Shown piece by piece: positions 1 through 10,685 of a stretch of DNA of 64,000 bases. Positions within the stretch are counted from its first letter, which is position 1. Every line of letters starts with the position of its first letter. The stretch is taken from assembly GCA_963785035.1 (NCBI GenBank), contig CAWATG010000011.1, forward strand, positions 1 to 64,000, in the 5' to 3' direction. Position numbers and translations under genes: made by a program. Source of the stretch: CAWATG01 sp963785035 (GTDB taxonomy: Bacteria; Actinomycetota; Acidimicrobiia; IMCC26256; CAWATG01). The notes under the pieces were generated by a model. That model was not told the DNA's origin and ran no database searches. It was given only the letters and a program-made list of their open reading frames with translations.

Positions 1-91
1 AGGTAGCCACCATCCGAGCCGCCGTGGACGCTCCCGCGTCGGGGTGGGAGGGTGGTGGCGCCCGTCACACGCTTCTCGGAGGTAGCACCTC

Positions 92-1111
92 ATGGCCCAG
101 CAGCGACGACCCGTCGCCGGCCTCACCCGCGTCCTGCCGTACGCCGTCGCGGCCGTGCTCGCCGTGGTGGTGGTCGTCGTCAGCGTCACCCGGAGCGAGC
201 CCAGCGAGGCCGCCCAGGAGGCGCTCGGCGGCAAGCAGCTCAAGATCATGGCGCCGGCCGACCCCGGCGGGGGCTGGGACAGCACCGCTCGCGAGATGCA
301 GTCCAGCCTGCAGGACCTCGTCGGCCGGACCGAGGTCTACAACGTCGGCGGCGCCGGCGGGACCATCGGGCTCAGCAACTTCCGCAACCTCGAGGGTCAG
401 CCCAACCAGCTCATGGTGATGGGGCCTGGTGATGGTCGGGGCGATCGCCGCCAACGACTCCTCGGTCACCCTCGACGAGGTGACGCCCGATCGCGGAGCT
501 GACCACCGAGAGCCTGGTCGTGGTCGTGCCCGCCGACTCCGACATCCAGACGATCGACGACCTCGTGCGCCGCGCTCGAGCAGGACCTCGGCTCGGTGTC
601 GTGGGCCGGGGGCTCCGCGGGCGGCGCCGAGCAGATCCTGGCCGGCCTGGTCGCCCAGGAGCTCGAGCAGGACCCGGCCGACGTCAACTACATCGCCCAC
701 GCCGGCGGCGGCGAGGCGATCGCCACGCTGCTCTCCGGCAGCGCGACCGCCGGCATCAGCGGCGTCTCGGAGTTCCTGCCGCAGATCGAGAGCGGCGCGC
801 TGCGCGCGATCGCCGTCTCGGGCACCGAGCGGGTCGAGTCGCTGCCGGACACCCCCACCCTGCAGGAGTCCGGCATCGACGTGGAGCTCACCAACTGGCG
901 TGGCGTCGTGGCGCCGCCCGGCATCACCGACGAGCGAGCGGCAGGCACTCGTCGACCTGGTCGACCGACATGACCGGGAGCGAGGCCTGGGACGAGGCGC
1001 TGGCCCGCGCAGGGCTGGACCTCGGAGATCCTCACCGGCGACGACTTCGGCGAGTTCCTCGACGAGGAGGTCACCCGGGTCGACGACGTGATCGAGGAGC
1101 TGGGGATCTGA
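92..1111 (+). CDS. tctC: TctC-type tricarboxylate-binding protein (frameshifted)
   Basis: Extracytoplasmic solute-binding subunit of a tripartite tricarboxylate transporter; the family binds citrate-like or other carboxylates and delivers them to TctAB. An N-terminal hydrophobic segment (about residues 15-31, rich in V and A) looks like a signal or anchor. Typical family stretches follow: IMAPADPGGGWD, NVGGAGGTIGLSNF, SWAGGSAGGAEQILAG and SGTERVESLPDTPTLQESG. The protein continues through all three frames, and I count about four one-base corrections (near 425, 485, 575, 940 and onward). One can be read directly: a C is inserted in the GTGCGCGCGCTCGAG run near 570. The stop is followed at once by tctB. 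Family and operon order are clear; the exact substrate is unknown. The frameshifts are probably sequence errors. Confidence 0.85.
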
Positions 1112-1112
1112 G

Positions 1113-1666
1113 ATGACGACGGAAGCGCACCCGTTCCATCAACGTCCGCGGCGACCTGGTCGGCGAGGACGAGGCCGAGCAGCTCCACGTCGACGACGAC
1201 CGGACCACCGCGCTCGCCACGATGGTCTTCGGGGCCGGTGCTGCTGGTGCTGTCGGTCGTCGTCCTCGTCAGGCCGTCCGCCTGGACAACGGCGGCAACG
1301 CCGTCGGGCCGGCCACCGTCGCCGTACGTCGTGGGGTCGGCGCTGCTGCTGGTGGGCGTGCTCACCGTGGTCCGCGGCCGCCGCGACATGGGCGTGTGGG
1401 AGGTCTCCGACCACACCACCGTCGCAGGACTGGAAGCGGCTCGGCCTCCTGGTCGCCGGCGCTCGTGGTCTTCGCGCTCGATCGTGCCCGTTCCTCGGGT
1501 ACGTCGTCTCCGCGACGCTGCTCTACGGCGTCACCGCCATCGTGCTCGGCGCCCCGCGCCGGGTGAAGATGTTCGCCGTCGGGTTCAGCGTCGCCGCGGT
1601 GGTGTGGCTGCTCTTCGACGTGGCGCATCGGCATCTCGCCTGCCGGCCGGGCCCTGGGGGTTCTGA
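1113..1666 (+). CDS. tctB: TctB-type small membrane subunit (frameshifted)
   Basis: Small membrane subunit of the tripartite tricarboxylate transporter. After correction of about four one-base indels it reads as a protein of about 180 residues with four hydrophobic segments: TMVFGAVLLVLSVVVLV, YVVGSALLLVGVLTVV, LGLLVAGALVVFAL and FLGYVVSATLLYGVTAIVLG. It ends in LPAGPWGF. Length and topology fit the family (four membrane helices, about 150-180 residues). It starts one base after the tctC stop and is followed within three bases by tctA, the usual C-B-A order, so the three are probably translated from one message. Confidence 0.8.
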
Positions 1667-1668
1667 GC

Positions 1669-2739
1669 ATGGACTCCTTCTCGCATGCTGCATGGACGGG
1701 CTTCGCGCGACGCGCTCACCCCGACCAACCTGCTGCTCGCGCTGCTCGGCGTCACCATCGGCACCGCCGTCGGCGTGCTGCCGGGCATCGGCCCCGCGCT
1801 CACCGTGGCGCTGCTGCTGCCGATCACGTTCACGCTCGAGCCCGACCGGCGCGCTGATCCTGTTCGCCGGCATCTACTACGGCGGCATGTACGGCGGGTC
1901 GACGACCGCGATCCTGCTCAACACCCCCGGCGAGAGCGCCTCGATGGTGGCCGCGCTCGAGGGCAACAAGATGGCGCGCGTCGGGACGGGCCGCGTCGCG
2001 CGCTGGCGACCGCCGCGATCGGCTCGTTCGTCGCCGGCACCATCGCGACGATCCTGCTCACGTTCCTCGCCCAGCCGTTCGCCGACGTCGCGGTGAGCTT
2101 CACCGCCGGCCGACTACGTCGCGCTGATGGCGATCGCGTTCGTCACCGTCGCGCACGCTGCTCGGCACCTCGCCGCTCAAGGGCATCGGCAGCCTGCTGG
2201 TCGGGCTCACCATCGGCCTGGTCGGCATCGAGAGCCAGAGCGGTCAGTCGCGGCTGACCTTCGGCGTGCCCGACCCTGCTCGACGGCGATCGACGTCGTG
2301 ATCGTCGTGGTCGCGCTGTTCGCGATCGGTGAGGTGTTCCAGCACGCCGCTCAAGGGCGGCGGCGGCGGCACCGTCACGCCGCTCGACGGCCGGGCGATG
2401 ATGACCCGCGAGGACTGGCGGCGCTCCTGGCCGGCCTGGCTGCGCGGCACCGCGTTCGGCTTCCCGATCGGCGCGCTGCCCGCCGGCGGGGCCGAGATCC
2501 CGACGTTCCTCTCCTACGCCACCGAGCGCCGGCTCACCAAGCACCCCGAGGAGTTCGGCCACGGCGCCATCGAGGGCGTCGCCGGTCCGGAGGCGGCCAA
2601 CAACGCGGCCGCCGCCGGCGTGCTGGTCCCGCTGCTGACGATCGGCCTGCCCGACCTCGGCGACCGCGGCGGTGATGCTCACCGCGTTCCAGTCCTACGG
2701 CCTGCAGCCCGGACCGCTGCTGTTCAGCGAGTCCGGCCG
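1669..2739 (+). CDS. tctA: TctA-type large membrane subunit, 3' end missing
   Basis: Large permease subunit of the tripartite tricarboxylate transporter, normally about 500 residues with some 12 helices. Family signatures are plain after frame correction: GVLPGIGPALTVALLLP near residue 45, then GIYYGGMYGGSTTAILLN followed by TPGES, the loop GTAFGFPIGALPAGGAEIP and EGVAGPEAANNAAAAGVLVP. The protein stops being TctA after GLQPGPLLFSESG: the next codons, RW and a stop, are not family sequence. About one third of the gene (last 140 or so residues) is missing. An opposing recQ is cut at the same point, so this is a junction rather than a natural end. There are at least seven frame corrections. Confidence 0.85.
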
Positions 2740-3690
2740 CTGGTAGTAGTCGACGGGAGAGCCGGGGGACCCCACGTGGATCACGAAGCCGAGATCGGGC
2801 TTGTCGTATCCCATGCCAAGTGCGGACGTCGCCACGACCGCCTTCAGCCGGTTGGCCCGCAGGTCCTCGATGCGCTGGCGCGACTCCGTGTCGAGCTGCC
2901 CGTGGTAGGCGGCAACGTCGTGGCCCTGGCTGACGAGGAAGTCCGCGAGACCGGTGACCGTCTTGACGGTGGAGGCGTAGACGATCCCGGAGCCCGGCAG
3001 CAGGGCGAGGTGCTGGTCCACCCACGCGTATGACTCGATCAGCCCCATCTTCGGCAGCACCGACAGGTGCAGCGACGCGGGCCAGCGTGCCCCGCAGCAC
3101 CAGCGTGTCCGGTCCCAGCTGAGAGGCGACGTCGTTCGTCACCCGAGTGTTGGCGGTCGCGGTCGTGGCGAGGACGGGCAGCTCGGGGCGTGAGGTCAGG
3201 ACGTCGGCGATGCGGCGGTAGTCCGGCCGGAAGTCGTGACCCCAGCTGGAGACGCAGTGCGCCTCGTCGATGACGAGTAGTCCGAGCCTGGCGATCAGCC
3301 ACGGCAGCACCTCCCGCGAACCGGGGGTTCGCCAGGCGCTCCGGGCTGGTGAGCAGCACGTCGATGCGATCAGCTGCCAGGTCGGCCTGAATTTCGCCCA
3401 GTTGTCGAAGTTGGACGAGTTCAGCGTGGCTGCGCGAAGCCCCGCGCGTCCGGCGGCCTCGACCTGATTGCGCATCAGCGCGAGCAGAGGTGACACCACG
3501 AGCGTCGGTCCGGCCCCCCGCATCCCGCAGGGCCTTCGCCGCCATCCAGTACACCGCCGACTTGCCCCACAGCACGTCGACGACGACCGCGATGTCGGCT
3601 CCGCCAGGCGATCGCGGCCGCCCCGGTCGGCCCCCAGTCGAGCCGGATCCGGTGGCCGTGCTGAGCGTGGGCCGGGTCGAACTCCGTCAC
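2739..3690 (-). CDS. recQ: RecQ-family DNA helicase, C-terminal part missing
   Basis: ATP-dependent DNA helicase of the RecQ superfamily 2. Visible parts are a Walker A remnant WGKSAVYW, VVSPLLALMRNQVEAA, the DEAH-box LVIDEAHCVSSWGHDFR, motif III as TATAN, and the second helicase domain with GIVYASTVKTV, VAAYHGQLD and VVATSALGMGYDKPDLGFVI. It ends at SPGSPVDYYQ, just before the motif VI sequence Q-GRAGR, so the arginine finger and everything after it are absent. The likely GTG start at 3690-3688 overlaps the stop of the upstream stress-protein gene in a GTGA, suggesting coupled translation. At least three frame corrections are needed. The cut at about 2739 coincides with the end of tctA. Confidence 0.8.
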
Positions 3691-4151
3691 CCTTCCCGGC
3701 CGTCGACGGGCACCACCACGACCGGGCACGGCGAGTGCCGAGCCACCTGGTCGGCGGTCGACCCGAAGCCCAGCCCGCGGAAGCCGCCGGAGCCACGGCG
3801 GGCGACCACCAGCAGGTCCGCCTTCTGCGCCGCGTGGAGCAGCTGCGGCCGAGGCATGGGCGTGCACGACGTGGAGCTTGAGCTCACAGGGCAGCTCGAG
3901 CCGTGCCACCTGCTGCTCCAGCTCCTCACGGACGGCCGCCTCCCAGTCCGACAGTGGCGGGATGTAGCCGCCCTTCTTGGCCGGCGGCGTCGGGGAGTTG
4001 AGCATCCCCCAGGCACGCAGCACGTTCAGCGGTTCGCCGAGCCGGCCGCGATCCGGCCGCCCAGCGCACGGCCGTGTCCGACGCGACGGACCCGTCGTGA
4101 ACCGACGAGCAGCCCGCCGTCCACCTCGACCTCGTTCACGACCTCCGTCAT
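3687..4151 (-). CDS. Universal stress protein (UspA family)
   Basis: Single-domain universal stress protein of about 150 residues after frame repair. The start reads MTEVVNEVEVDGGLLVG, with the family's ASDTAVRWAA helix close behind. The C-terminal half has ADLLVVARRGSGGF, GLGFGSTADQVARHSPCPVVVVP, which is the ATP-binding G-2x-G-9x-G(S/T) signature. ATP-binding Usp proteins are cytoplasmic nucleotide-binding proteins induced by stress; the particular role here is not visible. Two or three one-base corrections are needed in the first 60 codons and near residue 100. The stop overlaps the GTG of recQ. A divergent or upstream promoter is not evident in the short gap to the next gene. Confidence 0.8.
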
Positions 4152-4213
4152 GGCGCCCTCCTCGTCGGTGGGAACAGGCTAGCGACCGGGTCGCACCAGC
4201 ATCCGGTCGGACG

Positions 4214-6190
4214 TCACCAGATCCGGACGCGGTCCTCCGGCTCCAGCCAGAGCCCGTCGCCCTCGGTCGGTGCCGAACGCCTCGTGGAACTCGTCGAGGT
4301 TGCGCACGATGTTGGCGCGGAACTCCGGCGGGCTGTGCGGGTCGATGGTGAGGTACTGCTGCGCCAGCTCCTTGCGCCGCTTGGTGCGCCAGCAGTGCGC
4401 CCAGTTGAGGAACAGCCGCTGCGAGCCGGTGACGTCCTCGACCGTAGGCGCGGCTCCTCGCCGAGCGAGATCAGGTACGCCTTGTGCCCGATGGTCAGGC
4501 CGCCGAGGTCGCCGATGTTCTCGCCGACGGTGAGCGCCGCCGTTGACGTGCTCGCCGGGCAGTCGCGCGGCTCGAACGCGTCGTACTGCTCGATCAGCGC
4601 GGTCGCACTTCACCTCGAAGGCCGCCCGGTCGTCCGGGGTCCACCAGTCGTTGAGGTTGCCCTCGCCGTCGTACTGCGAGCCCTGGTCGTCGAAGCCGTG
4701 GCCGATCTCGTGGCCGATCACCGCGCCGATGCCGCCGTAGTTCTCGGCCGGGTCGGCGTCCGGGTCTGAAGAACGGCTTCTGCAGGATGCCGGCCGGGAA
4801 GCAGATCTCGTTGGTGCCGGGGTTGTAGTAGGCGTTGACGGTCTGCGGCAGCATGAACCACTCGTCGCGGTCGACCGGCGAGCCGATCTTGGCCAGCTGC
4901 CGGTCGGTCTCGAACGCCGAGCCGCGCCGCCACGTTGCCGATCAGGTCGTCGGGGCTGCACCGACGAGCGCGGAGTAGTCGCGGAACTCGTCGGGGTAGC
5001 CGATCTTGGGCCGGAAGCGTGTCGAGCTTGTCGAAGGCCCGCTGCTTGGTCTCGTCGGTCATCCAGTCGAGGTCGGTGATCGAGCGGCGGTAGGCCTCGA
5101 GCAGGTTGGCGACCAGGTCGTCCATCAGCTCCTTGGAGCGCGGCGGGAAGTGCCGGGCGACGTACTGCTTGCCGACCGCCTCGCCGACCGCGCCCTCGAC
5201 GAGCGCGACGCCGCGCTTCCAGCGGGCCCGCAGCTCCGGGGTGCCGCTGAGGGTGCGGCCGTAGAAGTCGAAGTTGGTCTCGACGAAGTCGTCGGTGAGG
5301 TACGGCGCCGCCGACCGCAGCATGCGGGTGAGCAGCCACGTCTTCCAGTCGTCGATCGGCGAACTCGCTCCAGCACCGTCGACAGGTGCTCGAGGTACGA
5401 CGGCTGCCGCACGATGACCTCGGCGATGGTCTCCTCCGAGCCGCCGAGGTTGCGGACGTAGGCGTCCCAGTCGAAGGCCGGGGCGAGCGCGCGCAGCTCG
5501 TCGGCGGTCATCAGGTTGTAGGTCTTCTGGACGTCGCGGGTCTCGGCGCGCTCCCAGTGGCCGGCGGCGAGCCGGGTGTCCATCGCGAGCACCGGTCGGC
5601 GGCGGCCGGCGCCCGCGGCGTCGGCGTCGCTCGGCCAGCTCGAACAGTCGGGTCAGGTAGTCGACGTACTTCTCGCGGATCTCGGCGAACTTGCTCCTCG
5701 CGGTAGTACGACTCGTCGGGCAGGCCGAGCCCGCCCTGGACGACGTGGAAGAGGTAGCGGTCGGAGTTGCGGGCGTCGGTGTTGACGTAGGAGCCGAACA
5801 GCCCGTAGCCACCGAGCCGCTCGAACTCGCCGAGGAACGCCGCGAGGTCGCGGACGTCGCGGAGCCCGTCGACGCGCGTCGAGCACCGGCCGGATCGGCC
5901 GGATGCCGGCGCGCCTCGATCCGCTCGGTGTCCATGAAGGAGGCGAAGAGGTCGCCGATCTTGCCGGCGTCCGTCGTCGAGCGCCGGGGCCTCCTCGGCC
6001 AGCTCCTCGATGATCGTCGTGCACCTGCGCCTCGGCGGTGTCGGCCAGCTCGACGAACGGGCCCCAGCTGGAGCGGTCGCTGGGGATCTCGGCGGTCGTC
6101 CAGCCAGCGCCCGTTGACGTGGCCGAACAGGTCGTCCTGGGGGCGGATGTCGGGGTTCATGCCCTCGCGGGCGTCATCGAGGATGCTCAC
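4214..6190 (-). CDS. M13 family metallopeptidase (neprilysin/PepO-like)
   Basis: Zinc endopeptidase of the M13 family, about 650 residues after correction, the usual size for bacterial PepO-like enzymes. It starts MNPDIRPQDDLFGHVNGRWL at 6160, or ten codons earlier at a GTG (6190). The catalytic HExxH is present as VIGHEIGHGFDDQGSQYD, and the downstream zinc ligand region as VGENIGDLGG. Substrate-site motifs NAYYNP and the end DPHSPPEFRANIVRNLDEFH are also typical. No signal peptide is seen, so it is probably cytoplasmic, as in other actinobacteria. About a dozen one-base indels break the frame. It lies 25 bases downstream of the lipoprotein gene and is probably co-transcribed with it. Confidence 0.85.
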
Positions 6191-6215
6191 CCGCCCGAAA
6201 CTAGCAACCTCACGG

Positions 6216-8301
6216 TCAGGGGGCGAGGTCCCGGTAGGCTGTCGGCGAGGACATCCGAGCCCGGTCTTCTGGCGCTCGCGGTAGCCGGTGTTGTTCCAGT
6301 CCTGCCACACGAAGTCCAGCCGCTGGGTGCTCGCCGTCGGCGTCGAGGTCGAAGCCGATCCCGTCGACCGTCGACCCGCTCCGCGGGCACGCCCTCGCCG
6401 AGCGCGAGCGTGGCTGGAGGGGTCGGCGAAGCCGAGCATCGACCACGGGATCCGCAGGCTGACGGTGCGCCGCTCCTCGTCGACGTGCCAGGTCGCGATC
6501 GAGTCGTACGTCCGTGTCGCCTCGGGGTCCCAGGTGCCCTCGACCAGGTCGCCGACGTCGAGGTACTCGGCCGGGTCGTGGTGGCCGTCGATGGTGGACT
6601 CACGGTTGGTGATCAACCGGAAGAGGTGCCAGTCGTCGGCCTGGTCCGGGTGGTAGGGCGCGCTCGCGGGTGTCGAGCCGGATCGGGTCGAGCTCACGAC
6701 GTACGTCGAGGCGCGCGCGTGCCGGCGCGCCAGGTCGACGCTGACCCGGTAGTCGGCCTTGCTCGGGCCCGGGCACCACGTCGGCGTCGAGCGACCAGCG
6801 TCGAGGGCAGCGCGTCGCGCATCTTCACGTCGAGGTGGACGTACGACGCGTCGGCCCAGGCGTAGAGGTACTCGTAGGCGCCGGTCTCCGGGCATCATCT
6901 CGACGGCGGCGTCCGGCGACCGGGTCCGGGTCGGTGGCGACCAGGCCGAACCACTGCTCGTTGGTCAGCGGGTCGTGCCAGAGCTGGCGGCGCTCGGCGT
7001 CCTGGTGCTCCATGGTGTTCCAGGTCCGCTTGAACCACTCGTCGGTCCAGGCGAAGACGAACGCGCCGCGCGAGGCCCTTGTCCTCCATCATCCGCATCA
7101 TGTCGGCGTCCATCGCCATCGCCTCCTGCTCGGAGTGCGCCGCCCTGGTCGCGGCCCGTTGGTGCCGTCGTGGGCGCTGCCCAGCGAGGACGGCACGCCG
7201 AACTCGGTGACCAGCAGCGGCATGTGCGGCGGCGAAGTGCTCCTGCAGCGACATCAGGTAGCCGGCGTACGCGTCCTTGGTGCCGTTCCACTCCTCGTCC
7301 TGCAGCCCGGGCTCGTAGCGCTGGAAGTCCGGGTAGTAGGGGTAGGCGTGGAAGCTGGCGAAGGTGCCCGCCCGGCCAGGCGTCGGTGGGCAGCACGTGG
7401 TTGGCGTCGACGCCGGACGAGGTCCTCGCGGGCCAGCGGCTCGTCGGGGTGCTCGAGCGGGTCGGCGGTCGGCCAGTTGGCCATCGCGACCGGCACCGAG
7501 GTGCCGCGCGTCGGCCTCGAGGGCGGCGAGCGTCGTCCATGTGCGTGGCGATCCAGCGCTCGGTGGGCGTGGCGTCGTCGGTGGCGGCGAAGTACGTGCC
7601 CGGGCTGGTACGGCCGGCCTCGTGCCGCGGTCGGTCCGGAGCGACGCCCGCCGGGTCCCACTCGACGCCGATGATCCAGGACGGCAGCCACGCGCGACAC
7701 GTCGGTGCCGTAGGTGCCGCCGGCCACGCCCGGGGTCGCCTCGCGGGTCAGGTCGCCGTGCACGGCGTCGGAGAGGTCGTCGAGCTCCTCGGCGGAACGC
7801 GCTCGTCGACGGTCGGCGTCGTAGAGGCGTGCGGCCCGCCTCGACGTAGGACTCGTCGGGCAGGTAGGCGCCCTGCACGAGGTAGAGCGGGGCGTCGGCG
7901 TGCGCCTCGTTGTACGCCGCCAGCTCGTCGTAGAACGCCGGCGGGTGCAGCGTGTAGATGCGCACCACCCGGATGCCGAGGTCGCCCATCTCGTCGAACC
8001 AGCGCTGGTAGTGCTCGGCCTCGATGGTGCCGACCTCGCCGGGCTGGTGCAGCGGGGTGGTGCTGCCGAGGTTCACGCCCGGGCAGGAAGGTCTTGTCGC
8101 CGGAGGCGGTGTGCAGCCGGAAGCCGTCCTTGTCGGAGGCGGCCAGCGACCGACAGGCCGTCGACCTGCTCCGGCGCCGGGGTCCAGTCGGTGGCCGCCG
8201 GCCGGTCCTTCTCCTGCGCGGGGTCGTCACCGCAGCCGGCCAGTGCACGGTGCGGCGAGGAGTGCAAGGCAGGCGAGAGCGGCCCGAGCCCGGGTGAACA
8301 T
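6216..8301 (-). CDS. Lipoprotein with glycoside-hydrolase-like barrel
   Basis: I do not recognise a named family member. The N-terminus is a lipoprotein signal: MFTRARAALACLALL, then a lipobox LAGC followed by GDDPAQE (one indel lies between them). The body looks like a (beta/alpha)8 hydrolase: FLPGVNLGSTTP, GIRVVRIYTLHPPAFYDELA, FASFHAYPYYPDF, then LLVTEFGVPSS and FVFAWTDEWFKRTWNTMEHQ. E in VTEFG would be the nucleophile if this is clan A. The last 200 residues (ADASYVHLDVKM, RIPWSMLGFADPS, GIGFDLDADGEHP) resemble a carbohydrate-binding beta-sandwich. A surface-anchored glycan-acting protein is inferred. It has about ten frame corrections and lies just upstream of the M13 peptidase. Confidence 0.6.
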
Positions 8302-8385
8302 GCGTCACAAGGGTAGGTGGGCACCCGCGTCACCGGTGCGCTTTGGCGCGACCTGTGGGTCGGTTGTGGCGAGCACGAGCCCGGC

Positions 8386-9363
8386 TCAGCGGAGCCGGAC
8401 CACCGACTTGCCGAGCGTCCGGCGCTCGTCCATGTCGACCAGCGCCTGGCCGATCTCGTCCAGGTCGTACGTCGCGCCGATCGGCGGGTCGATCGCCCCG
8501 GCCTCCATCAGCGGCAGCGAGCGCCTGCCACTGCTCGCCCATGTAGCGTCGGGCGGACCATCGCGTAGGCGCCCCAGCCGACGCCGCGGACGTCGACGTT
8601 GTTGAGCAGCAGCCGGTTGACCTTGACCTCGGGGATGCCCTGGCCGCTGGCGAAGCCGACCACCAGCAGCCGGCCCTGGGTGCCGAGCGCAGCGCAGCGA
8701 GTCGGTGAAGACGTCGCCGCCGACCACGTCGATCACCACGTCGACGCCGCGGCCGCCGGTGAGCTCGGCGACGGCGTCCTTGAAGCCCGTCGAGCAGCAC
8801 CACCTCGTCGGCACCGGCCGCGCGGGCGATCTCGCGCCTTCGCCTCGGTGGAGACGACGGCGATGGTGCGGGCGCCGAGGCCCTTGGCCACCTGGATCGT
8901 CGCGGTGCCGACCCCGCCGGCGGCACCGTGGACCAGCACCGTCTCGCCCGGCGCGCAGGTCGCCGCGCTCGACCAGCGCGAACTGCGCGGTCAGGTAGTT
9001 CATCGGCAGCGCCGCGCCCTGCGTCGTACGACAGGGCGTCGGGCAGCGGGAACGTGAAGATCGCCGGGCACGGCCACCCGCTCGGCGGCCGCCGCCGTGC
9101 GGGAGTACGCCGGCCACCCGGTCGCCCGGCGGCGAAGCCGTGGGCGTCCGTCGACGACGGTCCCGGCGAGGTCGACACCGAGGGTGAACGGCAGCTCCGG
9201 CTTGAGCTGGTACTGCGCCCTTGCTGAGCAGCAGGTCGGGGAACGAGATGCCGACCCGGTGCACGTCGACGAGGACGTCGCGGGGGCCGGGGGTCGGCTC
9301 GTCGACCTCGGTGATCTCGACGGCGTCGGGACCGGTGGGGGTCAGGACCTGGGCGGCACGCAT
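8386..9363 (-). CDS. Zinc-less quinone oxidoreductase-like MDR protein
   Basis: Medium-chain dehydrogenase/reductase of the NADPH:quinone oxidoreductase type, about 320 residues. It starts MRAAQVLTPTGPDAVEITEV. Visible features are GVDLAGTVV, GDRVAGVLPHGG, MNYLTAQFAL, the NADPH-binding VLVHGAAGGVGTATIQVAK (residues about 140-158), RGVDVVIDVVGGDVF and the end DERRTLGKSVVRLR. The structural zinc cysteines of alcohol dehydrogenases are absent, which supports quinone or enone reduction. Substrate is unknown. About eight single-base corrections are needed. The gene is transcribed in the same direction as the M15/MFS pair upstream but is separated from it by 80 bases. Confidence 0.85.
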   Translation of the reverse strand: MRAAQVLTPTGPDAVEITEVDEPTPGPRDVLVDVHRVGISFPDLLLSKGAVPAQAGAAVHPRCRPRRDRRRRTPTASPPGDRVAGVLPHGGGRRAGGRARRSSRSRCPTPCRTTQGAALPMNYLTAQFALVERGDLRAGRDGAGPRCRRRGRHRDDPGGQGPRRPHHRRRLHRGEGARSPARPVPTRWCCSTGFKDAVAELTGGRGVDVVIDVVGGDVFTDSLRCARHPGPAAGGRLRQRPGHPRGQGQPAAAQQRRRPRRRLGRLRDGPPDATWASSGRRSLPLMEAGAIDPPIGATYDLDEIGQALVDMDERRTLGKSVVRLR

Positions 9364-9442
9364 GCCGGGCACGCTACCGACCGGCGTGGGGGTGCTCGCG
9401 CGCCGGCGCTGTCGCGGGATGAGCTCGGCCGCTACCGGCGGG

Positions 9443-10683
9443 TCAGCGCGGGTCGACCAGCTGCGCCATCTCGAAGTGCATCGGGTCGGTGTAGCTCCAG
9501 TCGCCGCCCCAGGCGAAGCCCCACTTCTTGAAGATCGCCACGACGCCGCGGTCCATCTCGCCGACGGTGCCGCGCTGGTTGCCCGGCACGTTGAGGTCGA
9601 GCGCGAGACCGAAGGAGTGGTTGGACAGCGTCGTCGAGCCGGCGATGAAGCGCGGGTAGTAGCAGCCGGCGTACTCCTCGGGGTGGATCTCGTCGGCCAG
9701 CCCGCGGTCGACGACCTCCTCGCAGGGCCGCGCGCGAGCTGCGGGAAGACGCACGGTTGCAGGTGACGGTGCCGAGGATCGGCACCGGCTCGGTGGCGAT
9801 GTGCTCGCTGACCCACGCCGGGTCCGGGGCGATCCGGCCGCCGCCGATCACGGTGTAGCTGAAGATGCCGACGACGTCGGCGACGGCCGCCGGTGAGGAC
9901 GGCGATCTGCTGGCACGTCGGGGTCCAGGCCGATCCGGCGAGGCGACGTCGAGGTCCTGCACCGACGGCCGCGTCGCCGACGAGCTGCTCGATCGCGCTT
10001 GCGGATCGCTGCGACGGGTCGTCGCTCGTCGGTGCGAGATCAGCAGCCCGTTGCCGAGGACCATCGCCGAGGTCGTCGACCCAGGCTCGTTGACGACCAT
10101 GTCGATCGCTCGGCGACTGTGGCGGCGTAGGCACCGATGTGCACGACCGGGGCGTCGTCGCCGCTGCCGAGGGTGACGAACTGGTTGCCGTCCTCGTCCT
10201 GCAGCTTCTTCGCCGAGCTTCTGGTCGAGGCCGAGCTCGCCGCCGGCGATCCGGTCCCAGACGTCCTGGGTCTGTGCGCTGCCGGCGAGGCGTGAAGTTG
10301 CGGTACGTCGCCGGGTCGACGGCGGCGACGGTGAGCGCCTCGTTCTCGATGACCACCTGGCCGAGCGAGATCAGCTCGACGCGGCGCACCTCCGGCGAGC
10401 GCACGGATCGCCTCGATCATCTCGTCGCTCAGCGGCTCCGGAGCCGAAGATCAGCATGTCCGGGTTGGCAGAGCCGGTCCTCGAGCGCGGCCCGACGGCT
10501 CGACCGCGTGCTCGGGGTCGGCCACCGGGAGGTGCGTCGGCGCCCCGTCGGTGCGGCGGCGGTCGCCGACACCGGCGGGCCCCGCGGTCGAGGCGTGGCG
10601 AGACGCGCGTCGCCGCAGCGTCGCGGCCAGCGTCAGCGCCATCGCCGCGGCCGTCACCCGCCCCAGCAGCAGCGTGCTCGCAT
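9443..10683 (-). CDS. M15-type D-Ala-D-Ala carboxypeptidase domain protein
   Basis: The C-terminal 130 residues are a clear M15 (VanY-like) peptidase: YYPRFIAGSTTLSNHSFGLA, ALDLNVPGNQRGTVGEMD and GDWSYTDPMHFE give the zinc ligands H, D and H. Such enzymes trim peptidoglycan stem peptides outside the cytoplasm. About 270 residues precede it. They start in an alanine-rich hydrophobic stretch (TAAAMALTLAAT, probable membrane anchor) and include EVRRVELISLGQVVIENE, VDPATYRNFTP and NQFVTLGSGDDAPVVHIGAY, which I cannot place; they recall periplasmic domains of MacB/FtsX-type proteins, a weak impression. The start is uncertain (ATG at 10683 needs a frame repair). The gene begins right after the MFS stop. 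Confidence 0.7.
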
Positions 10684-10685
10684 GC

